Shown piece after piece: positions 23,600 to 36,149 of a DNA stretch of 64,000 nucleotides (position 1 is the first letter of the stretch; every line of letters begins with the position of its first letter). Origin of the DNA: Sclerodactyla briareus (Eukaryota; Echinodermata; Holothuroidea; Dendrochirotida; Sclerodactylidae); assembly GCA_026419785.1 (NCBI GenBank), contig JAODTK010005780.1:248001-312000 (forward strand). The letters are read 5' to 3'. Under the pieces are notes generated by a model. It was not told the origin of the DNA. It saw only the letters and a program-made list of their open reading frames with translations, and did no database searches. The position numbers and the translations under genes were made by a program.

Positions 23600-24935
23600 C
23601 CCTTCCTGGCTCTATTACACATGAGTAGTCGAAGAGTTTGGTAAACTGCCATAGCGATCAATGTTTGGCTTAATGTCATTCACCTATTCTGAACATAATT
23701 ATAAGTTCTCTTCTTTTTCATAGGAAGCTTCAAAAGAGGCCCTGTCATCTCATAACCCCCCGGCAAATAATGGACGACGCCATTTGCACAATGCCACAAT
23801 ACAAAATCGTCCGACTGTATTGATACTATTGTCACAAAGCAAAAACCCGACGACGAATCGGCAAAAAATCTTCGTGGATCCAACACTACCAACAACCAAA
23901 ATGATAAGAGGGATTCACAGCAATTGACCTCTTGAGATAGATAGGCAAAACAATCACGTAGTTGTAAACGTATTATTACTAAGAACGTATATACAGAAAT
24001 ACAATACAATGCGACATAATGAAATTCTCTTTAACTGCTAGCCCGTCTCAACATAATAGAAGCTTCCAGAACCCAGTGTCACTATCGGTATGCATATATA
24101 TAGGTTTAGCCGGGATACACACGAGGACCCAGCCATCAGTCGCCACGGGGCCTATAATGTAAAGCGGACTCCCACCAGTGGCCATCTAGGTGTCCGTTGC
24201 CCCTCCTCCGACTCCAGACTCTGGGGAACGCCGCTCTACCGCCGCAGGACATAAAGCGAACGTCACGGCAGGAGTAGGACCACACCCAGTGTCTGCCTGT
24301 TCAGTCAGTGGGACCCGTAGGTGGTAGACCCAGGAACCAAATCTCCTCGTTGTGACTTGGTTCATCATCCGCGACTCAGGCTTTCGAATAAACGGTAGCC
24401 ATTCCATAAACAAAATAACACGTAAGATGTCGTATACTTTTGGCAGCACACCCTCCCCGGCGAGCTACCCACACAGACCATCCTGAATGACGACTGTTTA
24501 ACTTATAACATCCCCAGCGATGTATAAAATTTGACCAAGTTTTCGGACTATAAAACTACGACGGCGTATTATGTGTAGGATGCATTAAGAACTCCTGTTC
24601 TCACAGTAAGGGTTCGACCTGAAGTGCCCACCAAAAGAAGTCAAACCCACAGGAAAACTATAAACAAAGGACAGTGCCTACTCTGGAATCCATTCGCTGG
24701 CCCGTGGCCAACTACATAAACCCTATTACAATATGCTTCCAGCTAATCCTTTACCCGATACTTGTTACTCACCGCCCACCGTACCCAAAATACAAGGTTA
24801 TCAACGTAAAAAGGGATTTGTGATTTCTTGACACTAATCTGCATTGTAGTTCACGAGAACGTGATGGCAGGTATCGCCAAGGCGCCTTATCTCCTGCACA
24901 CAGTATGGCAACTCCCCTCCCGGAAGCTGGTATCA
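23600..24935. other. No gene recognised; GC-rich patch
   Basis: 24,110-24,400 is noticeably richer in GC, with an 87-codon minus frame (24,186-24,449) that matches nothing I know. Confidence 0.4.
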
Positions 24936-25689
24936 ACATTCACATTACAGGCAGCTCGTAAAAGAGAACACCGTGACTCTTGAAAACAATTAAGACGCCG
25001 AACTGCGTCGAGATTCCTTGCTGTGCTGCTTCCGACTTTACAATCCGTTTGGTAGTAATTAGAGCAATTGTCATGACTGTGACGCGGGCACACTCACATA
25101 GTACATCACACGACACACATGATTGCCAATTTCCCTGTGTGATCGCCGTTCAGGAGAGACTTCACTCATCAGAAACTACTGAGAATTAGCACATAATTTC
25201 CCGTGTGTGTAATTGACCAAGTGTCAGTTATATAAATTTGTCTAGTTGTGTGTGTAGTTATGGCAATGTTCTATGAAGGTTCACCTACGGTCAAAATTAG
25301 TTCACGCGTTTATAGCGGTAACTTGTGCAAGATGGTACACCTCTTGACCCTTTTGACTCTCCAACGATGACTGACCTCATTCAATTCTTCAAATCTTACC
25401 ACAAGTACCCTCAAGTACTTCATTGATGAAGAGGAGGGAGGTTGGTTGAATGGGTGCCGCTCTGCATACAATTACTGCATGATGTGATACAGGATCAATG
25501 AGCAGTTCCATGATTACTCGTGGCGGTATACTCCATGTATAGAGGCCTGACTGCACTGAGAAGGATTAGCTTCTTCTCCAAGCTCAAGTAATACGGTATG
25601 ACAAAGGTGCCCACCTAATTCATTATGTGCAACTGAGCTGCATGTTTCTGATAGAGTTGCTGGATTCATTCTTAGGATTGAGAGCTTTC

Positions 25690-26055
25690 TGCTCCGCCTC
25701 TGCAAATAGTCTTTTGTTGTTCGATTAGACAACACCACAGCAGCATGCTATATTAATGATATCGATATACCATGAGAGAATCGTGGGACAGTTTAGTGAG
25801 GGCTATATTGATGTGGTGCATATACAAAGAAGTCATATTCCCAGAGAAAGTAACACGGTGGCTGATAGGGAATCCATGATATTTCAGAATCAATTGGGGT
25901 GGGAATTGGAAACTGCAGTTTTTTGCACAAACATGTCATATATTTGATTGGCCAGCTATCGTTTATTTGCATCGAAGTTGAATGCGCATTTACGTAGAGT
26001 TTCTCTGCGGCCAAATTCTGACTCGAAGTCGGTGGATACGTTCACACTGGACCCT
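25690..26055 (+). mobile_element. DIRS-like retroelement RNase H fragment (copy A)
   Basis: Plus-strand frames read VVRLDNTTAACYINDID, then HIPRESNTVADRESMIFQNQ and LGWELETAVF, and in a shifted frame LFASKLNAHLRRV. In DIRS-type (tyrosine-recombinase) elements the RNase H end has this order: LDN.TAV.YIN, HIPG..N..AD..SR, EW.L....F, D.DLFAS. Frameshifts and stops make it inactive. The same fragment is at 56,900-57,260, so it was present before the duplication. Confidence 0.65.
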
Positions 26056-26074
26056 GAACCTTGAACGTAGATAC

Positions 26075-26628
26075 TGGTCAACGCTCCTGTTAGGAGCCAA
26101 ACGACCAGGAAAGGGGTTGGCAGCCAAACGAAAAACTGTTAGTCCCGTCTTGATGCAGCATCAGGTGGTTGTTAACTGCGTTTTGGAAGCTGCTGATGTT
26201 CTGGATACCGCTATGTTGTTAAAGTAGACTGTTCCAGTACCGTATTGTCCTTGGGACAAACGAGTATTTGTAACAGTCCTTGTTTGCAGATATAATAGCA
26301 TACGAGTCTGGATGGTCATGCCGTAATTAACGCAGAACCGACTGTAAGAGATCATCAAGGGTAGGCACAAGTAACCAAGAATTGCCTGCTCAAACACACA
26401 TAAGCGCCTGGACTTCCGTCTGATGTCGAGGGGCTCGAGACCGAGAGTGTTGACCATCTGTGTGGCGCAGCCAGGCTTCTAGAGTGTATTATTGAGAATG
26501 AAACGCGCTGCTCTTCTCTTGGATTTTTCCAGGATGGTCAACAATTTTTTGGGTGTAGGGGTCCCAGGCAACCGAAGCATACTCCAGATGGGGTCTGACA
26601 AGGGTTTCATAAGCCTCAAGCTTGGAGG
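26075..26628 (-). mobile_element. CR1-like LINE C-terminal fragment
   Basis: Minus-strand remnant: YETLVRPHLEYASVAWDPYT near 26,605-26,550, then VDHPGKIQEKS, and further on YKYSFVPRTIRYWNSL near 26,280-26,230. These are the C-terminal landmarks of CR1/Jockey-type non-LTR elements. Stops and shifts are present. The block is absent from copy B, where a C-rich tract lies at 57,290-57,350, so it inserted into A after the duplication or was lost from B. Confidence 0.75.
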
Positions 26629-27599
26629 GCAAGCGCTCGACTGAGGGAACTTTTGTTGGTCATAAGGCTGCCCACACAGCCATGATTCCGTGGAATGAAT
26701 GCTGAAATCACTATTAGGGCGTTTGTAGCAGAACCGCTCTTAATCTCCAAAGGCAAAGACTTGCTCACGCACCCTACGGAAGGTATACACCTCCTTAGCA
26801 AACCATTTCGTATTCTATGTTGCAGGTTGTCAGGCAATCCACCCATGGTCATTGCGTTTCAGTAATGACAGAAGAGATTATACTCGTCTCTTGGAGGGAG
26901 TTCACCATTTAACAATGGAGCGTTCGTATCCGACGATATATGCATTTTTGTCGTGAACAACAAACATGGTACCTGTTTGCATGTAGCTCCAAGTCAATTG
27001 CTGCCCTAAATTCTCGTCATCTCTACCTGTGACACTATAAAAAAAAATTATTTCCGAAGGTTCATTTAGAAATACATATACAAAATACACTATACTACTT
27101 TGCTGGAGGGATGTGCACAACTGATTCAATACACAAGTAGCGGGTTTGACCCCTCAAGAGAATAGAGAGTAATATAACAATTAAATGAAAGTAATATTGA
27201 AAAGTGATATAATGAATGTATGTAAAAGCAAACATTCTATACGTGCCAATAATCTAAATTAGGAGAGAAGTTCAACATCTAATCTGACCACTCCAATCAG
27301 TAACACAAACAATTTAAACGCAGAATAATAGTAAAACGATGATACTCTGGATGTATGTAAGAGTATTAATTCTATACGTACTATATTAAAAGTAGGAACG
27401 AAGTTCGATTCCCGCACATCACGATGCGCTCGTCTTGTGCGGTCTTGCCTGCTACTAGGTCTATAGTTACAAACACCAACTAGTGGCTATCACTTCAAGA
27501 TGTAATAACATGAGCATGCTTCTCATTCGACCTCCTGAACCCTCCATATGTGTAGTTTGTCAATAGTGTAACGTACACCGACGTCATTAGTCCCTTGGT

Positions 27600-28900
27600 T
27601 TATTTGTTAATGGGAGGACAAAACGTTAGCCGTAACTTTATCCATTAACTATTTTCCAATACATGCATACACATAGTACCGAGTCGTAGTGGGACGTACT
27701 CATGAAACCTTGGTTCTAACCCATTCTTTTTCCCAAATATGCGGAACACAATTGATGATAACGGAAAACACAGACTGAGTAGAGATTGGGGTCAATATAA
27801 TTCACTCGAAGCTTCGTTCAACACGCAGAAAAGATATTTATGTTACAAACTCAATTGCCACCCCCACGACGTAAACTAAGTGAGCTGATGCTCCGTAGGC
27901 CTAATATTTAGGCATACACATATCTGTACAATATGGCCTTCTAACAACATCACAATGCCACAATTATAGGGAAATTGTGATCGAGTAACTTAGCAGGACG
28001 GGGAGGGAGAGGGGGTGGTGGGTTGGAGCCAATCACACTGGGATGCTGGCACTAAATGTAATAGGCTGAATTAAATAGGTTTGTTTATAACACATTCATG
28101 CCCTGTGTTGTAAGCACCCCCACAATCAGCAGTGTATTCAAGGACTCCAAGCACAGTGTGGTCTCAACATTTCGACACAATTCTTCTCACATCAGAAGTG
28201 GATATATGAATGAAATAAATCAAACCAGTGTTAATAAACATATCTATTACGTTAGCACAAATATTGATATGAATGGTAGAAATGGGATAACCGCGTCAAG
28301 TGCTAGTCATTGTGAAAACCTAATGGAACAAGGCGATCGCTATACGGGTCTCGCCTTGTTGCGTGATCGGGATCCATGGTTTTTAATCAGTCATTATACG
28401 CCAGTGTTCCCAAAAAAATTCACCGCACGTCTTCTTTAGCTAATGGGTAAAGTTGAAGCCACTTACCTCACCCTCAGCCATGTATTTTCTTAGTTTATCA
28501 ACTGATAACCATAACAGCTCCTAACAAGAATACAATATGTTACAATAATATTGCAATGTCACCCTGCTTTCACCGAATTGTTAGTCGGTGTATTGTGTAA
28601 ACAAACTTACATTGAACTTAACCCTGTTTTAGGAGGGCTCCATCCTGGTAATAATGAAATCCAGCCCCATACATTCCATTGTTGAATGAAATAAAAAATG
28701 TGGAACACCTTTTTTTTATGGGTCAGCAGTGTTGATAGATTTATGTTCAATGGCGTGGAAAGTGAGCCCACAAGAGATTTGACCAGCCAGTGGAAAGTCC
28801 CCCCCCCACCCTTGTCCCTTGTTCAAGGAATGTAGGAAGTAAAAGTGTAGTTTGATTGATCATATAGAGAAATGATTCCGTGCATTTTTGAGAGTTTTCG
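27600..28900. other. No gene recognised
   Basis: A 113-codon plus frame (28,098-28,439) has no recognisable motif. Poly(C) lies near 28,800. Confidence 0.4.
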
Positions 28901-28904
28901 TTAG

Positions 28905-29390
28905 TCCTGGAAAGGCGATGTGCCCCTTCAGATTGTGACATGACGGTGTTATGTAAAATGTTCCCATCCATGATATGTGCCATGTCCAAGAATATCAGCA
29001 ACATCGCATACAATCTTCAGGAGTTATTGCAAAAAATGTTAATTGTCGGCTCTTTTTCGTCCATGATTGACCTTGAATGACATTCGATGACATAACGTTT
29101 TTTTTTCATGAGAAATGTTCCCATCAAAAACATACACCATGTCCAGAATAATAGGCGATATCGCAGACAGTCACTAGAAGTTATGGCAGTTTTTTGTCCA
29201 TAGTGAACCTTGAATGGACCTTTGATGCCAAATGTTTTTTTGTCCTAAAAAATTGTTAGAAACTCGATACATTCCCATATCAGCCATATCGCCATATCAG
29301 CCAATCGCATACATCCACTAGAGGTTGTTGCAGAAAATGTGTTATTATTTTGTCTTTGTTTTAACTTGAAAACGACCTTTGATGACGGTG
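28905..29390. repeat. Three-unit tandem repeat, period ~140-165 bp
   Basis: Units begin near 28,930, 29,080 and 29,220. Each contains TTCCCATCNNNANATANNCCATGTC, ATCGCATACA or GCAGACAGTC, AGNAGTTATTGCANAAAATG and TGACCTTGAATGACNTTNGATG. Confidence 0.65.
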
Positions 29391-29399
29391 ACGGATTTA

Positions 29400-31355
29400 T
29401 GGAAAATGCTTGCTTATGTAATCAAATACGCACACCCAATACCTTGCCAAAAAGGTATCGGAACCAACCTTTGACCCCCGTGTACTGAAGCCCAGCTGCA
29501 GATGAAATAAGATTGGTTTCGTCTCTGGACACCAGAGCTTATTAATTAAGATATCCCCAAATTGACAGTTTCAATTCTCCCGGCCCCTCCCTGTTTATAA
29601 AATAGGCACATTTCTAAAGACTTTTACTTTACTCTCTTACCTTGTGACTTCTCATTAGATGTTTGGTTGACACACTGAATCCAAGAGAAAAAAAACGAAC
29701 ACCTAACTGCACTCATTTCGAACGTTTATTTTCATGTGTCTAACAATATTTGAAAAACTGGCATATTCATGCCACTTCGGTCACATCAATGACTTCAGTG
29801 ACCTTGACACTGTTGTTTAATTTATCAGAACGAAGGTGGTCTCATCTCCACCATGGAAATTCAACAAACGACATCTGCTAAATTAGCACATATACTACAT
29901 CATTAGCACCAATCTGCCAGCAAACTAATCATTTTGTTTTAAATCTTACGCTGAACTGCATCACCAATAGCTCCAACGATCAAGAATATCTTGTCACAAG
30001 TCTTCGGGTCAAAGTGCGTTCAACCTCAATTCATGCAAAGTAAGATATTTTTTTAGACGAAAATGGGTGGATACGACAACACCTCCTGTACACTCCACAA
30101 TCAAAAAACGAAATTTCCACATGACGGCTATCGCGGTTCACGAGATATCGGTCGGAGACCACACGGACGGACGAACAAACAGACAGACAGACCCGTCCAC
30201 GACGCACATGGCCCACACAACAAATTGATCACTATGTCTCTCCGTGAAAAAAGTTCAGGCGACGAATGAGTATTTATCACCCACGTGATTTTTTCATTCT
30301 GTTCCGTAGCTTAGTGGTATGACTTCACGCATTCCAATATACTACCTATACTGGGAAGAATCAAATTGCCCTTTCAATGCCTATAGTTTTCCGTAGTTTA
30401 TTCGAATGGTGGGGAAGCTTTTACATACACCACAGGGTGTGCCAAATAAATGATGCTTGCATGCAGACAATAGAGAGAAACTCCCCTTTCACTTGCCTAT
30501 ATCCAACCAGCATCTAACCTCTTCTCTTTCAAGTGCATAATGCTTCAGACTCATTTAGGATGGAATATGAATGATAGGGGAGTTTGTTCTCAATCAACTC
30601 CTCAGCCCACTCCATCATGACTAATTTTTTTAAATCTCCGCTCTTACAATAAAAGAGGTAATATATCTGGTGATCAGCATTGGGCAATTCAAATGCATGC
30701 GCGTAGAAATCTCATGTGTTGCTTTCATTCCAAATGATATGTTGAGATTAGAGAATGCCTCTTCCCTATTCGTTGCAGGCGTGCAATCCAACTATTCAAT
30801 CCTGTGTTTTCAATGCCTACTCCTTTTTCCCACCCTTCCTTTCCAGACTAACCAATTCTCTCCTTGCTCTACTGGAAATCTACTACGCTAAATGTAGTAG
30901 GCATGCAGGCCCATCCCTGCCCAAACACCTCCCTGTCCCCTGTAAAAATACTCTACGCCGCTGCAGCTTGGGCATGCATGCCCATGCCCTCTCCCCCAGA
31001 ATAGTGTAGGCGCCTCCCACAGACGACACCGCTCTGCTTCCCAAAAAAGTTGCTCCCGCCACTGCAGCCCGCATGCAGGCTCAGGCCCACCGCCACAAAA
31101 AAAGGAAGATGCCACACTGGTTGTAAATTAAACAGGGAATATTAGCGGGGAGTAAGCCAATCTGTGAATAAATTCCCTTACCAAAAGTTCTCACCTCCGA
31201 TGTTTAGTGTGTCTACTAACATTTTTTTTCTTCTAAATTAGCTCACCTCCTATGTAGGAACAACCTAACAGCTGCTGACACTTTGAGGTTTGCCTAAAAC
31301 GGCATACGTCGAAAATTTTATATGCCCGCCAAAAAAAAACGTGGTGTCATTTGAT
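29400..31355. other. No gene recognised; short repeats
   Basis: 30,110-30,200 carries a GGTTCACGAGATATCGGTCG phrase followed by (GACGGACAGACAGAC)-type repeats, in the style of an interspersed element. 30,895-31,085 is rich in GCATGC and CCCATGCC words. No coding signal. Confidence 0.4.
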
Positions 31356-31360
31356 TTCCA

Positions 31361-31918
31361 AAAACACACCTTTCCCAGGTAAAACCTGTGACAAATTGCC
31401 CACATGTTTTGGTTGAAATTGCCCCACATTGCCACAGTTTTTTGCCCCGTCAAACCGGGAAAACATGGTACCGCCAGATTACACAGGTTCTGTGACAAAC
31501 CTGTGGTTCAATTTGGCAAGGCGAAAACTGTGTCATTGCCACACACTACATGGGGTAAACCTGTGGAAAACCTGTGGCAGCCCACATTCACTGGGAATTC
31601 ATCTCTTTATTAGATCTTATCCCTAAACTATGCACTAATAATGAACCACAGAGGTTATAACAGTTTCGACCCGGTTAACAAAAAACACATTACCACACAT
31701 TGCCATGTATTGCACTTAATTCTCTAAACCAGGTTTGGCGGCCATTTCCACAGGTTTTGATACACGCGTCAATGTGGGGAAAAACCTTGTATGAACACAC
31801 AGGGTTACACAGAAAATTTTTTCTGCAAAATCCCCCAGTTTGCTCAAAAGGATAGTGTGCTGTATTAATTGTCGTTTTGAAATTTTGCACCTTTGTCACC
31901 TGGAATACCTGTGTGTTT
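31361..31918. repeat. MITE-like element with CACACC/ACCTGTG termini
   Basis: The left end AAAACACACCTTTCCCAGGT (31,361) resembles the inverted right end near 31,890-31,918 (TTTGTCACCTGGAATACCTG). The interior is full of ACCTGTGG and CCACAGG words. About 560 bp, no transposase. The terminal match is imperfect. Confidence 0.4.
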
Positions 31919-31944
31919 TCTGACACCGGTTGTCACACGTTTTG

Positions 31945-33780
31945 ATTCTTGGCGAAGCCAAAAGGAATCTATGCAGTCACGCTTGGCGTGGGTGTATGTG
32001 TGGTGGTGTGTGTGTTATGTGTGTGTTTGTGTGACACTTCGTTTCCACTCGATATCTAACAAACGCAAGCATGTTTAATTTTCCATATCAGGTAGGTAGG
32101 TGTCCCCATGATAAGGGATGACCCCTATTGTTTTGGTACCATCGATGGTCGTTCAGGTCATAGCAGGTCAACTTTGAAAAGTGTTTCCGCACGATATCTA
32201 TGATCGCAAGCAGGTATGAATTCATATTTGGTAGGGTTGGTGTAACCCATGGCGGTGGGATGACCCTATTGTTTTTGGTGTGAGGTCAAGGTCATTTAGG
32301 TCATCATAGCAATCTTATCTCATCTTGCACAAACAATTTTAGAGTGATTCCCGTAATTGAAATTTGTTCGTCTGTGCGAGTTACATCTGGTGGCCCATTT
32401 TGACCTCATTTGCCTTTTGACCTGCATCTGACCTATTGACGGGGTGACCTTGAGGCTAATTTGTTTTGTAAGGAATGATTTGTCTTGTTGAGACAACAAA
32501 AAAGTCAATTACACTAACATGCCACGATATTCCTATCCAGTTTGAACCGTTTTTGAAATGTCGAGACGGCGGAAAACGCTGGAATGTAGGTTTATTTGAC
32601 ATTTGACTGAGACCTCTTGGCAATGAAACGTTTTAGGGAAATACTGTATGGAAAGTTGTGTTTGTCTATGCTAACTATTGTGACGCTACTTTGATTCATT
32701 GGACCATTTACCTTTTTTGACCTTTTGACCTGTACCTTGAAGGAGTCCGTTTTTGATTCGTGGATTAATCCTCTTTCTTTCCACGCGGGTATCTACGACG
32801 CAATATCCTGGTCGGTGGATGCCCTAATATGGTAAGTCGACCCTATGGTTTTTGGTATAATTTATGTAGTTCAAGGTCAGGTGAGGGCAAAGGTTCGAAA
32901 AAGTGTTTTTCACGCCACGATAGTTTCATAAGGGAAGCCCGTATAAAAAAAAAGTTTTTTTCAAATCTTATATGTAGGTTGCTGGATGAAGAGGATGGAC
33001 CTTATGATTTTCACTAGTTCAAGGTCATCGGCACAAAATGGGAAATACTACAGTACAATGTGAGGATAAGTGCAACTGCAATTTTTAGTAATGCGAACCA
33101 TGTATACCAGATCGTTATTAGTCGGTTGGGATGCCCTCATGGTGAGTCAACCCCTATTGTTTTTGGTAGCATTTGATGATGTTCAAGGTCTGGGAGTCAA
33201 GGTCATAAAGTTTTTTCCACCAATATCTGAAGACGGGAACAACGTATGAAGTTCAAATCTTGTATGTAGATTTGCAGGTATGAAGGGATACTGAACCCGA
33301 TTGTCTTTAATAACGGGAGGTCAAGGAGGCATTTGAAGTCATTTTGAGTCATATAGAACAGATCCTTCATCTTGGCAACGACCATTTTAGAGGGATGTTT
33401 TAGTGGAAAGTTTGAGTCGTCTTGGCAAACTACATTTGTTGACCCTCCCTTTGACCTCATTGGACCTCATGTGACCTTTAAACCTGGCGACCTAAAGTGG
33501 TAATTTTTTTGTGATGACCAATTTTACTGTAGTTTGCGGTATGGAGAGATGGAACCCAATCGTCTTTAGCGTGAGGTCAAGGGATCATTTAAGGTCATTT
33601 TGAGGTCATTATAGAACTCCTTATATCTTGGCAATGAAACATTTTAGAGGGATGTTTGTAGTGGAAAGTTTGGTTGTCCTTGGCAAACTACATTTGGTGA
33701 CCTACTTTAACCTAATTTGCGCATGTGACCTTTAACCACCGTGACCTCAAGTGTATATTTTGTATGACCAGATCTGACCT
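31945..33780. repeat. Array of AGGTCA/TGACCT-rich repeat units
   Basis: At least six diverged units, each with ATGACCCCTATTGTTTTTGG-like sequence followed by AGGTCAAGGTCA. They recur near 32,121, 32,266, 32,840, 33,147, 33,300 and 33,550. The left end (GGCGAAGCCAAAAGGAATCT) is the inverse of the ends at 985-1058 and 22,150. No coding signal. Confidence 0.7.
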
Positions 33781-33899
33781 GTCTAGACAAACAAAACGCA
33801 ATTACACCATGGTACGATACTCCTATCACAACTATCTTACGTATAAACTGTCTAAAAGGTATTTAGACTACCTAAGCACTGCTACCATAGTAACGATAC

Positions 33900-36040
33900 G
33901 CCTATCACAAGCTATCTCACGGTATAAACCTGTCAAAATGGTTAATTGATACCCTAAATCTCTGAAATTAAATTCCCGGCATTTGACATTGCATCTTGTC
34001 AAATGCCCTACATTGTCTTCTTTTCTTCCATGAGATAAACACATCCCAGCGAGCCCGATACTACCTTGACACCTGTCCCCACACAATATGGCAGTCATCG
34101 GTGCAAAAGACATCGCTGGAAAATCTTCTCATCCAGATAGCTAAAATTCCTTAGTGATATCTGACTGACTTGGGATTTTAAAAAACCCACCAATTCCGTG
34201 AACATTGGGCACACGAGCCGATCTGTCATGGTGGGGGGCCCAAATCTGGGGGAGGCGCCCTCATAATAGGTAAGTACCCCCACCTATTAGCACTTGGTCA
34301 TGTGGGGGAGGGTGCTCTGACCCCCTAACCCCCCAATGACCTCTACGGTTACCCCCAAATTTAACGAGAATCAGTACCGCAACTCATTATCCCCGATCGC
34401 TTTACAATTGTAGCCAACACCCAGAATTTGTACAAAAAGACATTTTTATCGACCTCAATCAACGGTCCACCTGATCACACTAAAGATTTTGGTAGGACCC
34501 CCCCCCCTCCCCCTTGATCATCCTCATACTTTTAGTGATACTGTCTAAACTAGCCATGTCATCATAATTCATGCCTTGGTCCCACTCCTGTAAATTATGT
34601 TACTTGTGATGCAACCTTTTCTCACCCTCAGCAGAAGAGTAACTGCCTAACAAATTCCCCCATCTATAGGTACCAGTTCTAACTTCTTTCTATGGTCAGA
34701 GATATTTTGAGTGAATACATGTGGTGTTTTGCACACATGTGACCTTATTACTGCATAGCACAACCACCACTGCCCTGACTGGGATAGTTTTAATTTAGCC
34801 AGGCCAAGGTTACCGACCTTTTGTTCACTGATCTACCTGCCCTCTAGCTGGCTGTGTACCAATCATCTGCTGGCACTATATTGGCACTCTAATGCACAGT
34901 GCAGTTTGTATTGGGTACCACTGTACCAATACTCATATTACTTGCAATTTGTTCATTGGCACTTGCCCATGCTAACACTTCAAACACCTACGGATTCGAA
35001 ATTTGTTTCAACGGACCACACGGCTTCTTGTGATTCAGGTAATTAAGATTATCTACAATTGAGACGTAGAATGATATAAATTATGGTCGGTGCTAGCCTA
35101 ACTTGACATCCAATTTGCCCCATGGTGTATGGTGACATATATGCCAGATGTTTATTTGTTATAAATTTCTTGTTGGAATAATTGTTCATTTCCTTTCCAG
35201 AACATTTATGCGGTACTGGTTCATTGCTTCTGGTGGCGCAGTAACAATGCAGAGCAATCTGCCACAACCATCCTGTGGGGAAGGAGGGGAGAGAGTTGAT
35301 GATATTCTCTGCGGATCATTGCACACTCGCCCAACCCTTCTAACACTGCATCGTCAATAGATCAACATCCTTAGTGTACTCCACTGTGTTGTAATTTTGT
35401 ATGAAGTCGGAAGTTGCGGGTATTCAGCAATTGCTCTTTTACTGAACTAATTTATTATTGTAAATGTGTTTTTAGTTTGTTGGCATTGGTGTGACAGTGA
35501 CATGTGCAGAAGAATAGCTCTCAGCCAATCTGTGCAAGAATGTCCGTGAATTATGCACTTGTCAATTGTATGATGCACCCCCTTAACCCCGAACAGGGTG
35601 AATCATTGTCAAGGTGGGTCATGCAATTCTGGTTATAGTAACGCACCCCTCAAGTTACAGTTCTTAAATTGACTTACAATTCCTTGAAATGAGCAACAAG
35701 AATGTCAGATTTCTACTACTTTCTATATAATCCGAGTAAAATGACCACCCTCTTGTGACTGACCATTTGAAGACTGATTCACATGTGAGTGACTTTGGAT
35801 TTGACATGAACCCCACATTTACAGACCCTGCCTCTAGTAATTGGGTTGCATCTTACATTGACAATTTGTTGCATTAAGCACTTGTTTTTATAATGTTTCT
35901 GGTTTGAAATAATTGTTTCTTCTTGGGTCTTTCATTTCTGTGGGAAGGGGCAAAGGGGAAGGGGCTAAAGTAGTGATATTTTTAAACTGAACTTTTATCC
36001 GGTGGGGAAGGGAAGGGGTAGGGGGAGTGGATTCTCTTCC
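33900..36040. other. No gene recognised
   Basis: Poly(C) at 34,499-34,509. The short frames do not resemble anything known. Confidence 0.45.
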
Positions 36041-36045
36041 ACTAC

Positions 36046-36145
36046 ATTTTGTCCGGGTGCTGCAACCCGGACAAAATTTAAAAATCACGATTACCACCGG
36101 ACAAAAGTTGCCCCCCGAACAAAAATCTGGACACCCGGACAAAAT
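36046..36145. repeat. Palindrome plus repeated CCGGACAAAA
   Basis: TTTTGTCCGGGT (36,047-36,058) and ACCCGGACAAAA (36,065-36,076) form a perfect 12-bp stem with a 6-base loop. Further CCGGACAAAA or CGAACAAAA words follow near 36,098, 36,116 and 36,137. Confidence 0.7.
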
Positions 36146-36149
36146 GGCA

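Larger units (their letters stand above)
10925..27560 (+). repeat. Large duplication, copy A
   Basis: Collinear with 47,255-58,335 on the same strand. Matched anchors include 10,930-11,200 with 47,260-47,520; 11,330-11,900 with 47,670-48,230; 13,500-13,700 with 49,100-49,300; 15,480-15,760 with 52,545-52,900; 15,930-16,260 with 53,030-53,425; 18,215-18,400 with 54,575-54,765; 25,260-25,380 with 56,345-56,460; 25,660-26,050 with 56,885-57,260; and 27,200-27,560 with 57,940-58,330. Identity by eye is about 75-85 percent, broken by many indels and later insertions. Confidence 0.85.

Noticed and set aside
24186-24449. 87-codon minus frame in a GC-rich patch
   Set aside because: No recognisable motif, no splice signals, and composition explains its length.
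28098-28439. 113-codon plus frame
   Set aside because: No domain, no conservation with copy B (the duplication ends before it) and no splice or promoter context.
30302-30385. tRNA-like A-box TAGCTTAGTGG
   Set aside because: No adequate B-box and no cloverleaf pairing.
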